Source: Flagellimonas sp. MMG031 | GTDB taxonomy: Bacteria > Bacteroidota > Bacteroidia > Flavobacteriales > Flavobacteriaceae | Direction: 5' to 3' | Assembly (NCBI RefSeq): GCF_040112705.1 | Contig: NZ_CP157804.1 | Coordinates: 436,501-500,500, forward strand | Length of the DNA: 64,000 nucleotides | In this document: positions 42,746 to 51,837 of the stretch, in pieces | Position numbering within the stretch: position 1 is the stretch's first letter | How the letters are laid out: each line of letters starts with the position of its first letter | Notes under the pieces: generated by a model | Database searches by the model: none | What the model saw: the letters and a program-made list of their open reading frames with translations, nothing else | What the model was told of the DNA's origin: nothing | Made by a program: the position numbers and the translations under genes

Positions 42746-43948
42746 ATGGGAACTACATCAACCAACATCAACAGACGCGATTGGATCAGAAAAAGCATGC
42801 TTACCGCTGGAGGCGCAATGGCATTACCTTACATAGGATTGGCCGAGAGACCAAAGGCCCCCTTAACCCTTGACAGAGAGGGAAATGCTGTTTACAGTCC
42901 GTTTTTTAAAGAATATCTGCCTAAGCCAGACGCTTTGTTTCCTGAACTGGAAGCCAAACTAAATGCCAACGAAAATCCATATGGTCCATCACCTATGGCT
43001 TTGGAAGCTTTCAAAAGTTCCGCTTCGGGAGGAAATAGATACGCATGGAGGGAACTATTCCAACTAGTGGACAAAATCGCTGATTTTGAAGGTGTAGAAA
43101 GCAAAAATATTATGATGGGACCCGGTTCTTCAGATTTGTTGGAGAAAACGGCCATGGTTTTCTTTATGAACGGTGGCAATGTTGTTTCTGCCGATCCAGC
43201 TTATATGTCGCTCATTCAAGTAGCGGAATCTGTTGGTGCAAGCTGGAAGCCAGTGCCTCTAAAGGACGATTGGTCGCACGACCTTAAGGCGATGGAGGAA
43301 GCGATCGACGATGATACCAAACTGGTCTATATCTGTAACCCCAACAACCCAACCGGTTCTATGACGGACCATAAGGAATTGGTGGATTTCTGTTCACGCG
43401 TATCCGAAAGGGTTCCTGTTTTTGTGGATGAAGCCTATCTCTGGTTCTTGGATGAAGGGGCCAAAAAGAGTATGGTCTCCTTGGTGAACGAGGGCAAGGA
43501 TGTCATCATAGCAAGAACTTTTTCCAAAATTCATGGAATGGCCGGTTTGCGTGTCGGATACATTGTTGCTTTGGAAGAGACTTTGAACAGACTTCAAAAA
43601 ATAACAAGGGGAGGCATGGGAATTTCCTTGCCCTCCGTATACGCTGCCATGGCGGCCATGGACGATGCGGCCTTCCTTGAAAAATCAAGGAACCTAAATG
43701 CCGAGTGCAGGGAGTATGTGTACCAAAGTCTGGAAAAGATGGGCATTACTTCCTATGTTCCGTCATCCACAAGCTTTATCATTTTTCCTATTGAAATGGA
43801 AGGAAGAGCGTTTTTGGAGCAAATGACCGAGTTAAAGGTGGGTGTTCGTGCTTTCCAGTTTATGGACCAAAACTGGTGCCGTGTAAGTATGGGAACCATG
43901 GACGAAATGAAAACCTTTACCGCTGCACTCGATAAAGTGTTGGCATAG
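42746..43948 (+). CDS. Tat-exported aminotransferase, histidinol-phosphate type
   Basis: A 400-residue PLP enzyme of aminotransferase class I/II, resembling HisC. KLNANENPYGPSP is the HisC-type entry loop, MGPGSSDLLEKTAM and YICNPNNPTGSM bind substrate and cofactor, and IARTFSKIHGMAGLRVGY carries the PLP Lys. The N-terminus NRRDWIRKSMLTAGGAMALP is a twin-arginine signal (RR at residues 10-11) with a hydrophobic core. A PLP enzyme with a Tat leader is unusual and implies folding in the cytoplasm, then export. It is followed, with a one-base stop/start overlap, by an AEC transporter. Confidence 0.88.
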   Translation: MGTTSTNINRRDWIRKSMLTAGGAMALPYIGLAERPKAPLTLDREGNAVYSPFFKEYLPKPDALFPELEAKLNANENPYGPSPMALEAFKSSASGGNRYAWRELFQLVDKIADFEGVESKNIMMGPGSSDLLEKTAMVFFMNGGNVVSADPAYMSLIQVAESVGASWKPVPLKDDWSHDLKAMEEAIDDDTKLVYICNPNNPTGSMTDHKELVDFCSRVSERVPVFVDEAYLWFLDEGAKKSMVSLVNEGKDVIIARTFSKIHGMAGLRVGYIVALEETLNRLQKITRGGMGISLPSVYAAMAAMDDAAFLEKSRNLNAECREYVYQSLEKMGITSYVPSSTSFIIFPIEMEGRAFLEQMTELKVGVRAFQFMDQNWCRVSMGTMDEMKTFTAALDKVLA

Positions 43949-45087
43949 TGGACGTAGGGATTCAAAAAACCATCGTTTTTCTGTTCTTTATCTTCATTGG
44001 GATTGTACTTAAGGTGAAGTTCAAGTCCAAAGAGGAGATTACGGGCATAAAAAAAATCATTCTGAACTTGGCCCTGCCAGCGACCATCTTCATTGCGTTG
44101 TTGGGGGTCAAGGTAGAACTGCATTTGCTGCTATTGCCCTTATTGGCCCTTGGGCTCAACTTGATTTTGTTCTTTGCCATGCCGTTTATTCTGCCCCTTA
44201 TGGGCATTGGAAAAGGCACGTCGGATTATAGGACTGCAAGATTGTTGGTGCCATCACTAGCGCCGGGACTTTCATCGTTTCCTTTTATTTTGGAATTCTT
44301 GGGTGATGAATACTTGGCCAAAGCCGCTATGTCCGACCTTGGCAATAAAGTGTTCGTGCTCTTCTTTTTGTATTTGGTGGCCATGAATTGGCATTATGGG
44401 CTTCAATCCAGTGAAAAAAGAAAAGGGGGAACCAAACTAAAGCCCTTGATAAAGGCCATGGTCTCGGAGCCGGTGAACGTATTTATTGGAGCAGCCTTGG
44501 TTTTGTTGGCTTTTGGGGTAAGCATGGACTCCCTACCGTTCTTTTTGAGCGAGACATTGGAGAAACTAAGCTTAATTATGACACCGCTTGTGCTGCTCTT
44601 TATCGGACTTGCGGTAAAAATCAAAAGAAAGCAGTTCATTCAGATTTTTTCACTGCTGTGTATCCGGGCAGGTTTGGTCCTTCTCATATCTGGAACCTTT
44701 GTCACTCTTGCGGGCATTGAAGCACCAAAGGAAATCCTCCTGACCATGGCGTTTGGACTAAGTGCCTGCAGTTTTTGGCCTTATGCCCATATCGCGGCCG
44801 TAGATAGTTTGGAAATGGACCAAAAACCCCTCAAAAGAACCTTTAACAGTGATTTTGGGGTGGCCATATTGGCCTTATCATTCCCCTTGTCCACCATCTT
44901 GATCTTGGCGACATTGAACAGCGGAACCCTTTTTGCAAAACCATTGATGATTTTTATGGTTTCAGGTGTCCTATTAGCCGTTGGGTTTTCCATTCCTTGG
45001 CTCAGCGGAGTGCACAAAAAAAAGTGGTCTTCCCAAAAGCTCATGGATCGTGAAATACAAGCTACAACGGCGGAAAAAGCCGCTTAA
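43948..45087 (+). CDS. AEC-family (auxin-efflux-type) transporter
   Basis: A 379-residue inner-membrane protein with about ten transmembrane helices. The start is GTG on the last base of the aminotransferase stop (TAGTG), which couples translation. VFLFFIFIGIVLKVKFK and LALPATIFIALLGVKVE form the first pair of helices; GLSACSFWPYAHIAAVDSL lies in the second half. AEC transporters move small organic acids, malonate or auxin-like compounds. The substrate here could be the product or substrate of the exported aminotransferase, which is inference. Confidence 0.82.
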   Translation: MDVGIQKTIVFLFFIFIGIVLKVKFKSKEEITGIKKIILNLALPATIFIALLGVKVELHLLLLPLLALGLNLILFFAMPFILPLMGIGKGTSDYRTARLLVPSLAPGLSSFPFILEFLGDEYLAKAAMSDLGNKVFVLFFLYLVAMNWHYGLQSSEKRKGGTKLKPLIKAMVSEPVNVFIGAALVLLAFGVSMDSLPFFLSETLEKLSLIMTPLVLLFIGLAVKIKRKQFIQIFSLLCIRAGLVLLISGTFVTLAGIEAPKEILLTMAFGLSACSFWPYAHIAAVDSLEMDQKPLKRTFNSDFGVAILALSFPLSTILILATLNSGTLFAKPLMIFMVSGVLLAVGFSIPWLSGVHKKKWSSQKLMDREIQATTAEKAA

Positions 45088-45138
45088 ATAGCAAACATAG
45101 TCCGCTAAATTGTTACCTTTCAGGAAAACCAAACCATT

Positions 45139-46434
45139 ATGAAGTCAGTACTCTTCCCATTATTGGCCATTTTATGCACTGGTATCACTACTGCGCAACA
45201 ATCCACGATAAAGGTTGACCAAGACCGACTTGAGGACAGGATTTTCAAGCTGGCCGAATTCGGATTGCAAGAAAATGGTGAAACAGAACGTGTTGCCTTT
45301 AGCGATGCCGATATTGAAGCACGCAACTGGGTGATACAAACCCTAAAGGGTTTGGAGATGGAGGTTCAGGTGGATGCTGCGGGAAATATTATCGGGACAC
45401 GAAAAGGTACCGATGCCACTAAAAAACCCATTGCCTTTGGTTCCCATATTGATAGGGTTCCCAATGGGGGCAACTATGATGGCTGTTTGGGTTCCATGGC
45501 GGCTTTGGAAATTATCGAAACGCTAAATGAAAACAACATAACAACCGAACATCCTTTGGAAGTCATCATTTTTCCGAACGAAGAAGGTGGTGTGATGGGC
45601 AGTAGGGCCATGGCCGGGAATCTGGGTAAATCAGCCTTTCCCATTGTCAATGCTACAGGATATTCCATGGGCGAAGGTATCATGAGAATAGGAGGAGATA
45701 CCACAAAAATTGAAAGCGCAAAACGTGAAAAAGGTAGCTTAGCCGCTTTTTTGGAGCTTCATATCGAGCAAGGCGGCAAGCTGGAAAAGGAGCAATTGGA
45801 CATAGGCGTGGTAGAGGGAATCGTCGGACTGAATTGGTGGGATGTCGTATTTACCGGTTTTGCCAATCATGCCGGCACCACTCCCATGGATGCGCGACAA
45901 GATGCACTATTGGCTGCAGCCAAATATATTGTGGCCGTAAATGAAATTACCAATAGTTTTGAAGGCACCCAAGTAGGTACCGTAGGGCGAATAAAGGCAG
46001 AACCTGGCGCTCCGAACGTAATTCCTGGTAAGGTAGTGGCCAGCTTGGAAATACGTGACCTCTCCTCCGAGGTCATCCAGAAAGTGTACAACGCCATTAA
46101 AGAGAAAACTGAGGAGATTGCGGAATCCTCCAACGTATCCGTTGAGTTTTTACCGTTGGATACCACTGCAGAACCCGCCCTGACTGATACTAAGATTCAA
46201 AAAGAAATTGAAAGCTCTGCCAAGGCATTGGGGTTAAGCTATCAATATATGCCCAGCGGTGCCGGCCATGATGCACAGGATATTTCCCGTTTTGCACCAG
46301 TTGGGATGATTTTTGTTCCCAGCAAGGGAGGCATCAGTCACTCGCCCAAAGAATTTACGTCAGCAGAAGATATGGCCAATGGTGCCAACGTTCTGCTTCA
46401 TACTATTTTGTCTTTGGATAAGAAGTTGGATTGA
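45139..46434 (+). CDS. Exported M20-type amidohydrolase (carbamoylase-like)
   Basis: A 431-residue protein with a signal peptide (FPLLAILCTGITTAQQ). It resembles N-carbamoyl-L-amino-acid hydrolase and allantoate amidohydrolase. The two-metal site is given by GSHIDRVPNGGNYDG (His, Asp), IFPNEEGGVMGSR (Glu-Glu) and FLELHIEQGGKLEK (His-x-Glu), with GAGHDAQDISR and SKGGISHSPKEF near the C-terminus. It would act in the periplasm on a carbamoyl or ureido compound. It lies 51 bases after the AEC gene and completes a group of exported or membrane proteins possibly devoted to one amino compound. Confidence 0.85.
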   Translation: MKSVLFPLLAILCTGITTAQQSTIKVDQDRLEDRIFKLAEFGLQENGETERVAFSDADIEARNWVIQTLKGLEMEVQVDAAGNIIGTRKGTDATKKPIAFGSHIDRVPNGGNYDGCLGSMAALEIIETLNENNITTEHPLEVIIFPNEEGGVMGSRAMAGNLGKSAFPIVNATGYSMGEGIMRIGGDTTKIESAKREKGSLAAFLELHIEQGGKLEKEQLDIGVVEGIVGLNWWDVVFTGFANHAGTTPMDARQDALLAAAKYIVAVNEITNSFEGTQVGTVGRIKAEPGAPNVIPGKVVASLEIRDLSSEVIQKVYNAIKEKTEEIAESSNVSVEFLPLDTTAEPALTDTKIQKEIESSAKALGLSYQYMPSGAGHDAQDISRFAPVGMIFVPSKGGISHSPKEFTSAEDMANGANVLLHTILSLDKKLD

Positions 46435-46436
46435 TC

Positions 46437-47111
46437 TCAGCTCTTGGGAGATAAGATAATTCTCCTAGCCGCATTGGCTATCAAACCAATACTGAGCCAA
46501 TAAGTGCTTAATATCACAACACTAGAATAAGAGAAATCCGTTTTGAACTTGGCAATGGCAATCATAGTATCAGAGAACATAAATAGGAGCACGGCCACCG
46601 CAATCCATACAAACGGCTTGCTCTTATCCTTAAGGAAAAGTCCAATCCCTTGCCAAGCCATAAAACAGATGACCAAAACGTAAACTCCAACAGGTACCAT
46701 AAAGTCGCCTAGACTCGGTTTTAACCACAGAAAAAGAGAGATGCCGATGCCATAAAGTGCCAAAAAGGAAATCCAATGAGTTTGAAAACCCTTTAGCTGC
46801 ACAAAAGATGTGGCAAACAACAGATGTGCCACCAAAAAGGCTGCCAGTCCATAAACGAAGTATGCGGGAAACAACAATAGAATATCCCCCAACAAACAAA
46901 ACAGAAAAGCAAGGACCATCAAGGTTTTGAATTTGGATTGCTGTGTTTGGGGAACAAGCACAACCAAAGATGTCACCAAAATCGTGGTCAATGGTTTTAA
47001 GAGCATATAAGCCGGGGTATGGCCCAAAGCCTCGGTCGTAATGGCTAAAATTGCGCTAACCACTATTAAAACATTGATTGTTTTGACTGATTTGGATGCT
47101 ATCGTTGCCAT
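46437..47111 (-). CDS. Lysoplasmalogenase (YhhN/TMEM86 family)
   Basis: A 224-residue integral membrane protein with seven or eight helices. The family pattern is visible as LLKPLTTILVTSLV near residue 36, LFCLLGDILLLFP, LAAFLVAHLLFATSF, and LFMFSDTMIAIAKF (the second conserved Asp). Members cleave the vinyl ether of lysoplasmalogens. It overlaps the upstream CYTH gene by 13 bases, so the pair is translated together. It converges with the M20 gene, with 2 bases between the stops. Confidence 0.85.
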   Translation of the reverse strand: MATIASKSVKTINVLIVVSAILAITTEALGHTPAYMLLKPLTTILVTSLVVLVPQTQQSKFKTLMVLAFLFCLLGDILLLFPAYFVYGLAAFLVAHLLFATSFVQLKGFQTHWISFLALYGIGISLFLWLKPSLGDFMVPVGVYVLVICFMAWQGIGLFLKDKSKPFVWIAVAVLLFMFSDTMIAIAKFKTDFSYSSVVILSTYWLSIGLIANAARRIILSPKS

Positions 47112-47578
47112 TCCTTAAAGGGTTTTATGCTCAATTGTGAATTATAATATGGTATCTGGCCAGTGACTTCCTCTCCCAGCCATTTCGGTTTTTCAAAACG
47201 TTCATCTTCATGCTTGAGTTCCACTTCGGCAAGCACCAAACCTTTGTTTTCACCCAAAAACTCATCCACTTCAAACAGGTGATTTCCCCATGGGACTTCA
47301 AAACGGACCTTTTCCAAAATACCCGATTCACATAAATCAATAAGGTTTGTCGCCTCCGCTGCCGTAATTTCCGTTTCCCATTCAAAACGTGTGGTTCCAG
47401 AATCGTTACTGGGACCCTTTACGGTCAAAAATCCCTTTTCTCCCTTAATGCGAACCCTAACGGTTCGTTCTGGGTCAGTGTTCAGAAATCCCTGCACAAT
47501 ACGTGTTTGCGATGTCGCCTGTTGCTTGAATCCATCGCTTGTGACCAAAAACTTGCGTTCTATTTCCAAATGTTCCAT
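47099..47578 (-). CDS. CYTH-domain protein (triphosphate tunnel enzyme family)
   Basis: A 159-residue single CYTH domain. LEIERKFLVTSDGF at the start holds the ExExK signature, RVRIKGEKGFLTVKGPS and FEWETEITAAEAT are tunnel strands, and LVLAEVELKHEDERF near the C-terminus supplies acidic ligands. The ATG at 47578 is used because the codon before it is TTG. Members hydrolyse inorganic triphosphate or act as class IV adenylate cyclases; this length fits a small triphosphatase. It is divergent from dinB with only 27 bases between starts. Confidence 0.9.
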   Translation of the reverse strand: MEHLEIERKFLVTSDGFKQQATSQTRIVQGFLNTDPERTVRVRIKGEKGFLTVKGPSNDSGTTRFEWETEITAAEATNLIDLCESGILEKVRFEVPWGNHLFEVDEFLGENKGLVLAEVELKHEDERFEKPKWLGEEVTGQIPYYNSQLSIKPFKEWQR

Positions 47579-47605
47579 CAAACTAAATATACCCTAAATT
47601 TGGGT

Positions 47606-48706
47606 ATGGATTTCGATTTTCCCTTACGAAAAATCATTCATGTGGATATGGATGCCTTTTACGCCTCGGTGGAACAGCACGACAACCCCGAGCTTAAGGG
47701 AAAGCCCCTTGCCGTTGGAGGCGGGTCCAAACGTGGGGTGGTCTCAGCAGCGAGCTACGAAGCCAGAAAATACGGGGTTAGGAGTGCCATGGCCGGCTCC
47801 ATTGCCTTGCGGAACTGTCCACATCTTATTTTTGTAAAACCCCGATTTGACCGCTATAAGGAGGTATCCCTTGAAATACGGGAAATTTTTTATGAATACA
47901 CAGACTTGGTGGAACCACTTTCGTTGGATGAGGCCTATTTGGATGTAACGGAAAACAAAAAAGGGAATCCCTCCGCTACCTTGATTGCCAAGGAAATTCG
48001 CCAAAAAATCTTTGACAAAACAGGGCTCACGGCGTCTGCGGGAATCTCTATAAACAAGTTTATCGCAAAGGTGGCCAGTGATTACAACAAACCCAATGGT
48101 CAAAAAACAGTCAATCCCGAGGAAGTCATTGATTTTTTGGAGCGTCTTGATATCCGAAAGTTTTATGGGGTAGGGAAAGTCACCGCCGAAAAAATGTATC
48201 GCCTTGGCATTTTCACGGGGAAAGACCTCAAAGAAAAGTCACTGGAGTTCTTGGACAAACATTTTGGAAAGAGCGGCGGGCACTATTATCATGTGGTGCG
48301 TGGCATCCACAACAGCGAAGTAAAACCGCACAGGACTCCAAAGTCGGTAGGGGCGGAACGTACCTTTTCAGAGAATCTGAGCAGTGAGATATTTATGCTG
48401 GAAAAATTGGACAATATTGCCCACGAGTTGGAACGCAGGCTTCAGAAATCGAAAATTGCGGGCAAAACGGTGACGCTAAAAATTAAGTACAGCGATTTTA
48501 CGCTCCAGACCCGGAGCAAGACTTTGCCTTATTTTATCGCTAGCAAGGATTTGATTTTGGAAACCGCAAAGGAGTTGTTGTACCAATCGTCTTTGGAAAA
48601 CTCCGTTCGTTTGTTGGGCATTTCCTTGGCCAACCTCAACACGGAAAAAGAAAAGGACGAGCCTAAAAAGGAGTCCGTGCTGGTGCAACTGAAATTTGAT
48701 TTTTAA
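47606..48706 (+). CDS. dinB: DNA polymerase IV (Y family)
   Basis: A 366-residue translesion polymerase. IIHVDMDAFYASVEQHDNPE carries the first catalytic Asp pair, PLSLDEAYLDVTENKKG carries the Asp-Glu pair, and a helix-hairpin-helix (VGKVTAEKMYRLGIFTGKDL) precedes the little-finger domain (SVGAERTFSEN). It ends ESVLVQLKFDF; the C-terminal QLKFDF hexapeptide matches a beta-clamp-binding motif. The ATG at 47606 is 27 bases from the divergent CYTH start. The frame is open upstream, but that part lies inside the CYTH gene. Confidence 0.95.
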   Translation: MDFDFPLRKIIHVDMDAFYASVEQHDNPELKGKPLAVGGGSKRGVVSAASYEARKYGVRSAMAGSIALRNCPHLIFVKPRFDRYKEVSLEIREIFYEYTDLVEPLSLDEAYLDVTENKKGNPSATLIAKEIRQKIFDKTGLTASAGISINKFIAKVASDYNKPNGQKTVNPEEVIDFLERLDIRKFYGVGKVTAEKMYRLGIFTGKDLKEKSLEFLDKHFGKSGGHYYHVVRGIHNSEVKPHRTPKSVGAERTFSENLSSEIFMLEKLDNIAHELERRLQKSKIAGKTVTLKIKYSDFTLQTRSKTLPYFIASKDLILETAKELLYQSSLENSVRLLGISLANLNTEKEKDEPKKESVLVQLKFDF

Positions 48707-48709
48707 AAT

Positions 48710-48849
48710 AGGAGGCTGTCTAAGACGTCGTTTTTAACGTCAACCTGAACTTGTTTCAGTTTCTCATAATACATTAAGCATTATCTGGTGAGATTCCAAA
48801 ACTAGTTCGGAATGACGGATCAGTTAAAAGTACTATTAGAAAGCCTCCT
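48710..48849. repeat. REP-like nested inverted repeat C
   Basis: Outer arms AGGAGGCTGTCTAA (48710-48723) and TTAGAAAGCCTCCT (48836-48849) pair with one mismatch. Inner arms beginning CGTCAACCTGAACTTGTTT and ending AACTAGTTCGGAATGACG pair imperfectly, and a short ATAAT/ATTAT pair closes the centre. It lies between convergent dinB and the M16 gene. The outer arm AGGCTGTCTAA matches element B (40148). Confidence 0.78.
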
Positions 48850-48856
48850 TATTCCA

Positions 48857-51637
48857 TTAATTTTTAATATCAGATTCCACAGGCTGTACCGCAGGTTTTT
48901 TGGGGTTGCCATCGGCATCAATCTCAATGATGTTATCAAAACCAAGTTCATCCAACTTTTCGATGATTTCAGCTCTGTCGCCCACCATAAACCAGTTTAC
49001 TTTGTCCGGCTGTACCACTTGGTTACTCACCTTTCGGATGTCGTCCACCGAAAGGCTTCTTACATTCTGATCATATTTTTGGTAGTAATCATCCGGTAAA
49101 TTGTAGCGCACCAAGTTTCTCACCGAACTGTTAACGGAACTATTGGTTTCCCATTGGCCAGGGAGCTTCAACACTTGATTGGTCTTTACTTTGTCCAGTT
49201 CCTCTTTTGTCGCAGGTCTGGTCGAAGTAAATTCAGCAATCTCTTTTCTGATTTCGGTTACGGACTCTGCTGTTTTGTCGGTCTGCACCGGAGCGTACAC
49301 AATAAACGGACGTTCTTCTTTGGAACCTATCACAAAGCCTCCTGCTCCGTAGGACCAATGTTTGTCCTCTCTCAAATTCATATTGATTCGAGAAGTGAAA
49401 TCACCTCCAAGAATATTGACCATTTGCTCCAAAGCTATTTCTGAAACATCACCATACTTTTCTGTGAGGTGTCCCGCCAGTATCACCGATTGTTGGGATT
49501 CGGGCCTGTTCATGAGATAAAGGGTGTTTTTGGAATTGGTCTTGGGCTCATTGAAAACAATCTTCGGAACATCTCCCTTTTTCCACTTGCCCAAGGTTTT
49601 TTCCAATTTGGACTTGAGTTCTGCCATTTCCACATCACCTGTCACGATTAAAGTGGCGTTGTTCGGCTTGAACCATGTATTGTAAAAATTCACCACATCC
49701 TGGCGTGTCAATTGAGACACAGTTTCCTCGTAACCGGTTCCCGTGTAAGGGCTGCTGTACGGATGGTCGTCACCATACAGGTATTTGTTCATTACCCGAA
49801 GTGCCATGGAAATGGGTTGGGATTTTTCCTGTTTGATATCGTTGAGCTGCTCCTTTTGTAGACGTTCAAACTCCTTTTCTGGAAATACAGGATTGAGCAC
49901 TACATCCAAAAAGAGATCCAAACTGGCATCAAAACTGGGCTTTAAAGTGCTCATGTACACATTCGATTCATCTTGGCTGGAGAAAGTGCTTAATGAGGCC
50001 CCCAATAATTGAAGCTGCTCATTGATCTCGAGGGCATCCATATCCTTGGTTCCTTCATCCATCAAGTTCATGGCCAATTTCGCCGTTCCTGGAGCGGATA
50101 GATGGTCGGTTTTATATCCTGCATCGGCCACCAGGTTGATTACGATGGTGGGAACCCCTTTTCGCTGTGCCAACACCACATTTAATCCATTGGATAACTG
50201 CGTCCGCTGCAAATCGGGGAACTTGGAGCTTTTCTGCTCCGTGAGGGCGGGCAATGTACTTCGGTCTACGGTAGATTCCACAATGTCATATTCCGGGAAA
50301 GGCTTACAGACCAAAATATGTTTTCCTTTGGTAAGCCATTTGGCCGCTGTTTTCTTTAAATCTTCCGCCGTGGCATCTTCCACATACTTTAAGGTGGTTT
50401 TGTAGTAGGAAGGGTCGCCATGGTAGGTTTGGTTGGAAGCTAAAATATCCGATACGCCCCCAAAGCCACCAATACGCTCCAGTCCTTTGATAAAATTGGC
50501 AAAATAACTGGCCTTTACCCTTTTGAGTTCGTCCTCAGTGGGCCCTTCTTTGATGAACTTGTTGATTTCGGCTTCTAGTTCCTTTTCCAGTTTTTCTGGG
50601 TCCTCGCCCTGCTTCACATTAAGCCAAGTGATGAAATTACTTGCAATTTCACTGGAAGACTGGAAGGAAACGGCTGCGCTTGCCGATTGGTCTTGGTAGA
50701 TGAATTTTTGATACAGTCTTGAATTCTTGCCACTGGTCAAAATAGCGGAAATCAAATCAAAATGAAGGTCTTCCCTAGAACCGTAGGGAGGGGTGTTCCA
50801 CGCAAACAGCACCCGGGTTTCGGGCACGCGATCCTCGTAAACTTGACGGGAATCGTATTCCTTGCTGGGAATGTTCACTTCTTGCCTTTCCACGGTAGGG
50901 CCGGACGGGATATCCCCAAAATACTTGATCACTTTTTGATGGATCTCTTCGGCATCCACGTCACCAGCCACAGCCACTACCGCATTGGCCGCGCCGTAGT
51001 AAGATTTGAACCATTCCTGCACATCTTCCAAAGAGGCGGCATTCAAATCTTCCATTTCCCCGATTACCGTCCAAGAATAAGGATGTCCCTTTGGATACAT
51101 GGCCTTGGTCAAATAATCCCATTGCATACCGTAAGGCTGATTTTCCCCTTGTCTTTTTTCATTTTGCACTACGCCTCGTTGCTCGTCCAGTTTGGCCTGG
51201 TCGATAGCGCCCAACAGGTGCCCCATTCTATCCGACTCCAAGAAAAGTACTTGGTCAAGAGCCGAAACAGGCACATTTTGGAAGTAATTGGTTCGGTCGG
51301 TATTGGTGGTACCGTTCAGGTCAGTTCCTCCAATACTTTCCAAGGCTTGGAAATAGTCGGTGTTGTAGTTTTCACTTCCGTTGAACATTAAATGTTCAAA
51401 GAGGTGTGCAAATCCGCTTTTACCCGGCTTTTCATTTTTGGAACCCACATGGTACCAAACGTTCACAGCGGCAATAGGCGCCTTGTGGTCTTCGTACACC
51501 AAAAGGGTCAATCCATTTTTTAAGGTGTACTTTTTGTAGTCGATGTCGATGTCCTCTGCCTTGAACTGAAATTCCTGCCCATAATGGCTGACGGCAAAGA
51601 ACAGGCCGAAGAAAGCGGCCAAAAGTAATCTTTTCAT
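48857..51637 (-). CDS. Exported M16-family zinc peptidase, two-unit
   Basis: A 926-residue peptidase with a signal peptide (MKRLLLAAFFGLFFAVSHYG). The first M16 unit has the inverted zinc motif in FAHLFEHLMFNGSENY (His-x-x-Glu-His near residue 76) and the distal Glu in KLDEQRGVVQNEKRQ. The second unit (about 480-920) has the same fold without the zinc site, as in pitrilysin-type peptidases. It is likely periplasmic or outer-membrane-associated and degrades peptides. The ATG at 51637 is preferred to an upstream frame start that adds 15 non-signal residues. It is divergent from a TetR gene. Confidence 0.92.
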   Translation of the reverse strand: MKRLLLAAFFGLFFAVSHYGQEFQFKAEDIDIDYKKYTLKNGLTLLVYEDHKAPIAAVNVWYHVGSKNEKPGKSGFAHLFEHLMFNGSENYNTDYFQALESIGGTDLNGTTNTDRTNYFQNVPVSALDQVLFLESDRMGHLLGAIDQAKLDEQRGVVQNEKRQGENQPYGMQWDYLTKAMYPKGHPYSWTVIGEMEDLNAASLEDVQEWFKSYYGAANAVVAVAGDVDAEEIHQKVIKYFGDIPSGPTVERQEVNIPSKEYDSRQVYEDRVPETRVLFAWNTPPYGSREDLHFDLISAILTSGKNSRLYQKFIYQDQSASAAVSFQSSSEIASNFITWLNVKQGEDPEKLEKELEAEINKFIKEGPTEDELKRVKASYFANFIKGLERIGGFGGVSDILASNQTYHGDPSYYKTTLKYVEDATAEDLKKTAAKWLTKGKHILVCKPFPEYDIVESTVDRSTLPALTEQKSSKFPDLQRTQLSNGLNVVLAQRKGVPTIVINLVADAGYKTDHLSAPGTAKLAMNLMDEGTKDMDALEINEQLQLLGASLSTFSSQDESNVYMSTLKPSFDASLDLFLDVVLNPVFPEKEFERLQKEQLNDIKQEKSQPISMALRVMNKYLYGDDHPYSSPYTGTGYEETVSQLTRQDVVNFYNTWFKPNNATLIVTGDVEMAELKSKLEKTLGKWKKGDVPKIVFNEPKTNSKNTLYLMNRPESQQSVILAGHLTEKYGDVSEIALEQMVNILGGDFTSRINMNLREDKHWSYGAGGFVIGSKEERPFIVYAPVQTDKTAESVTEIRKEIAEFTSTRPATKEELDKVKTNQVLKLPGQWETNSSVNSSVRNLVRYNLPDDYYQKYDQNVRSLSVDDIRKVSNQVVQPDKVNWFMVGDRAEIIEKLDELGFDNIIEIDADGNPKKPAVQPVESDIKN

Positions 51638-51712
51638 TTCTAATGTTTTTAAGTTATTTGATTGATAAAATACCATACACAAGATAGGAAAATGTTTACA
51701 ATCGACACCATA

Positions 51713-51724
51713 CTAAACAGTTAG
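51713..51724. promoter_or_regulatory. Candidate TetR operator
   Basis: CTAAACAGTTAG has dyad form CTAA-N4-TTAG and lies between the divergent M16 peptidase and TetR genes; ACAGT recurs just after it in TTAGACAGT. Position and symmetry suit autoregulation by the adjacent TetR-family protein, but the motif is short. Confidence 0.3.
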
Positions 51725-51837
51725 ACAGTAGAAATTAGGTGCAACTTCAATGATTTCATTGGCGGTTTCATTGTTCTACCCAATAATTCTTCATTAATTT
51801 GTGATGCCATTGACCACCATTAACTATATTCTTATTT

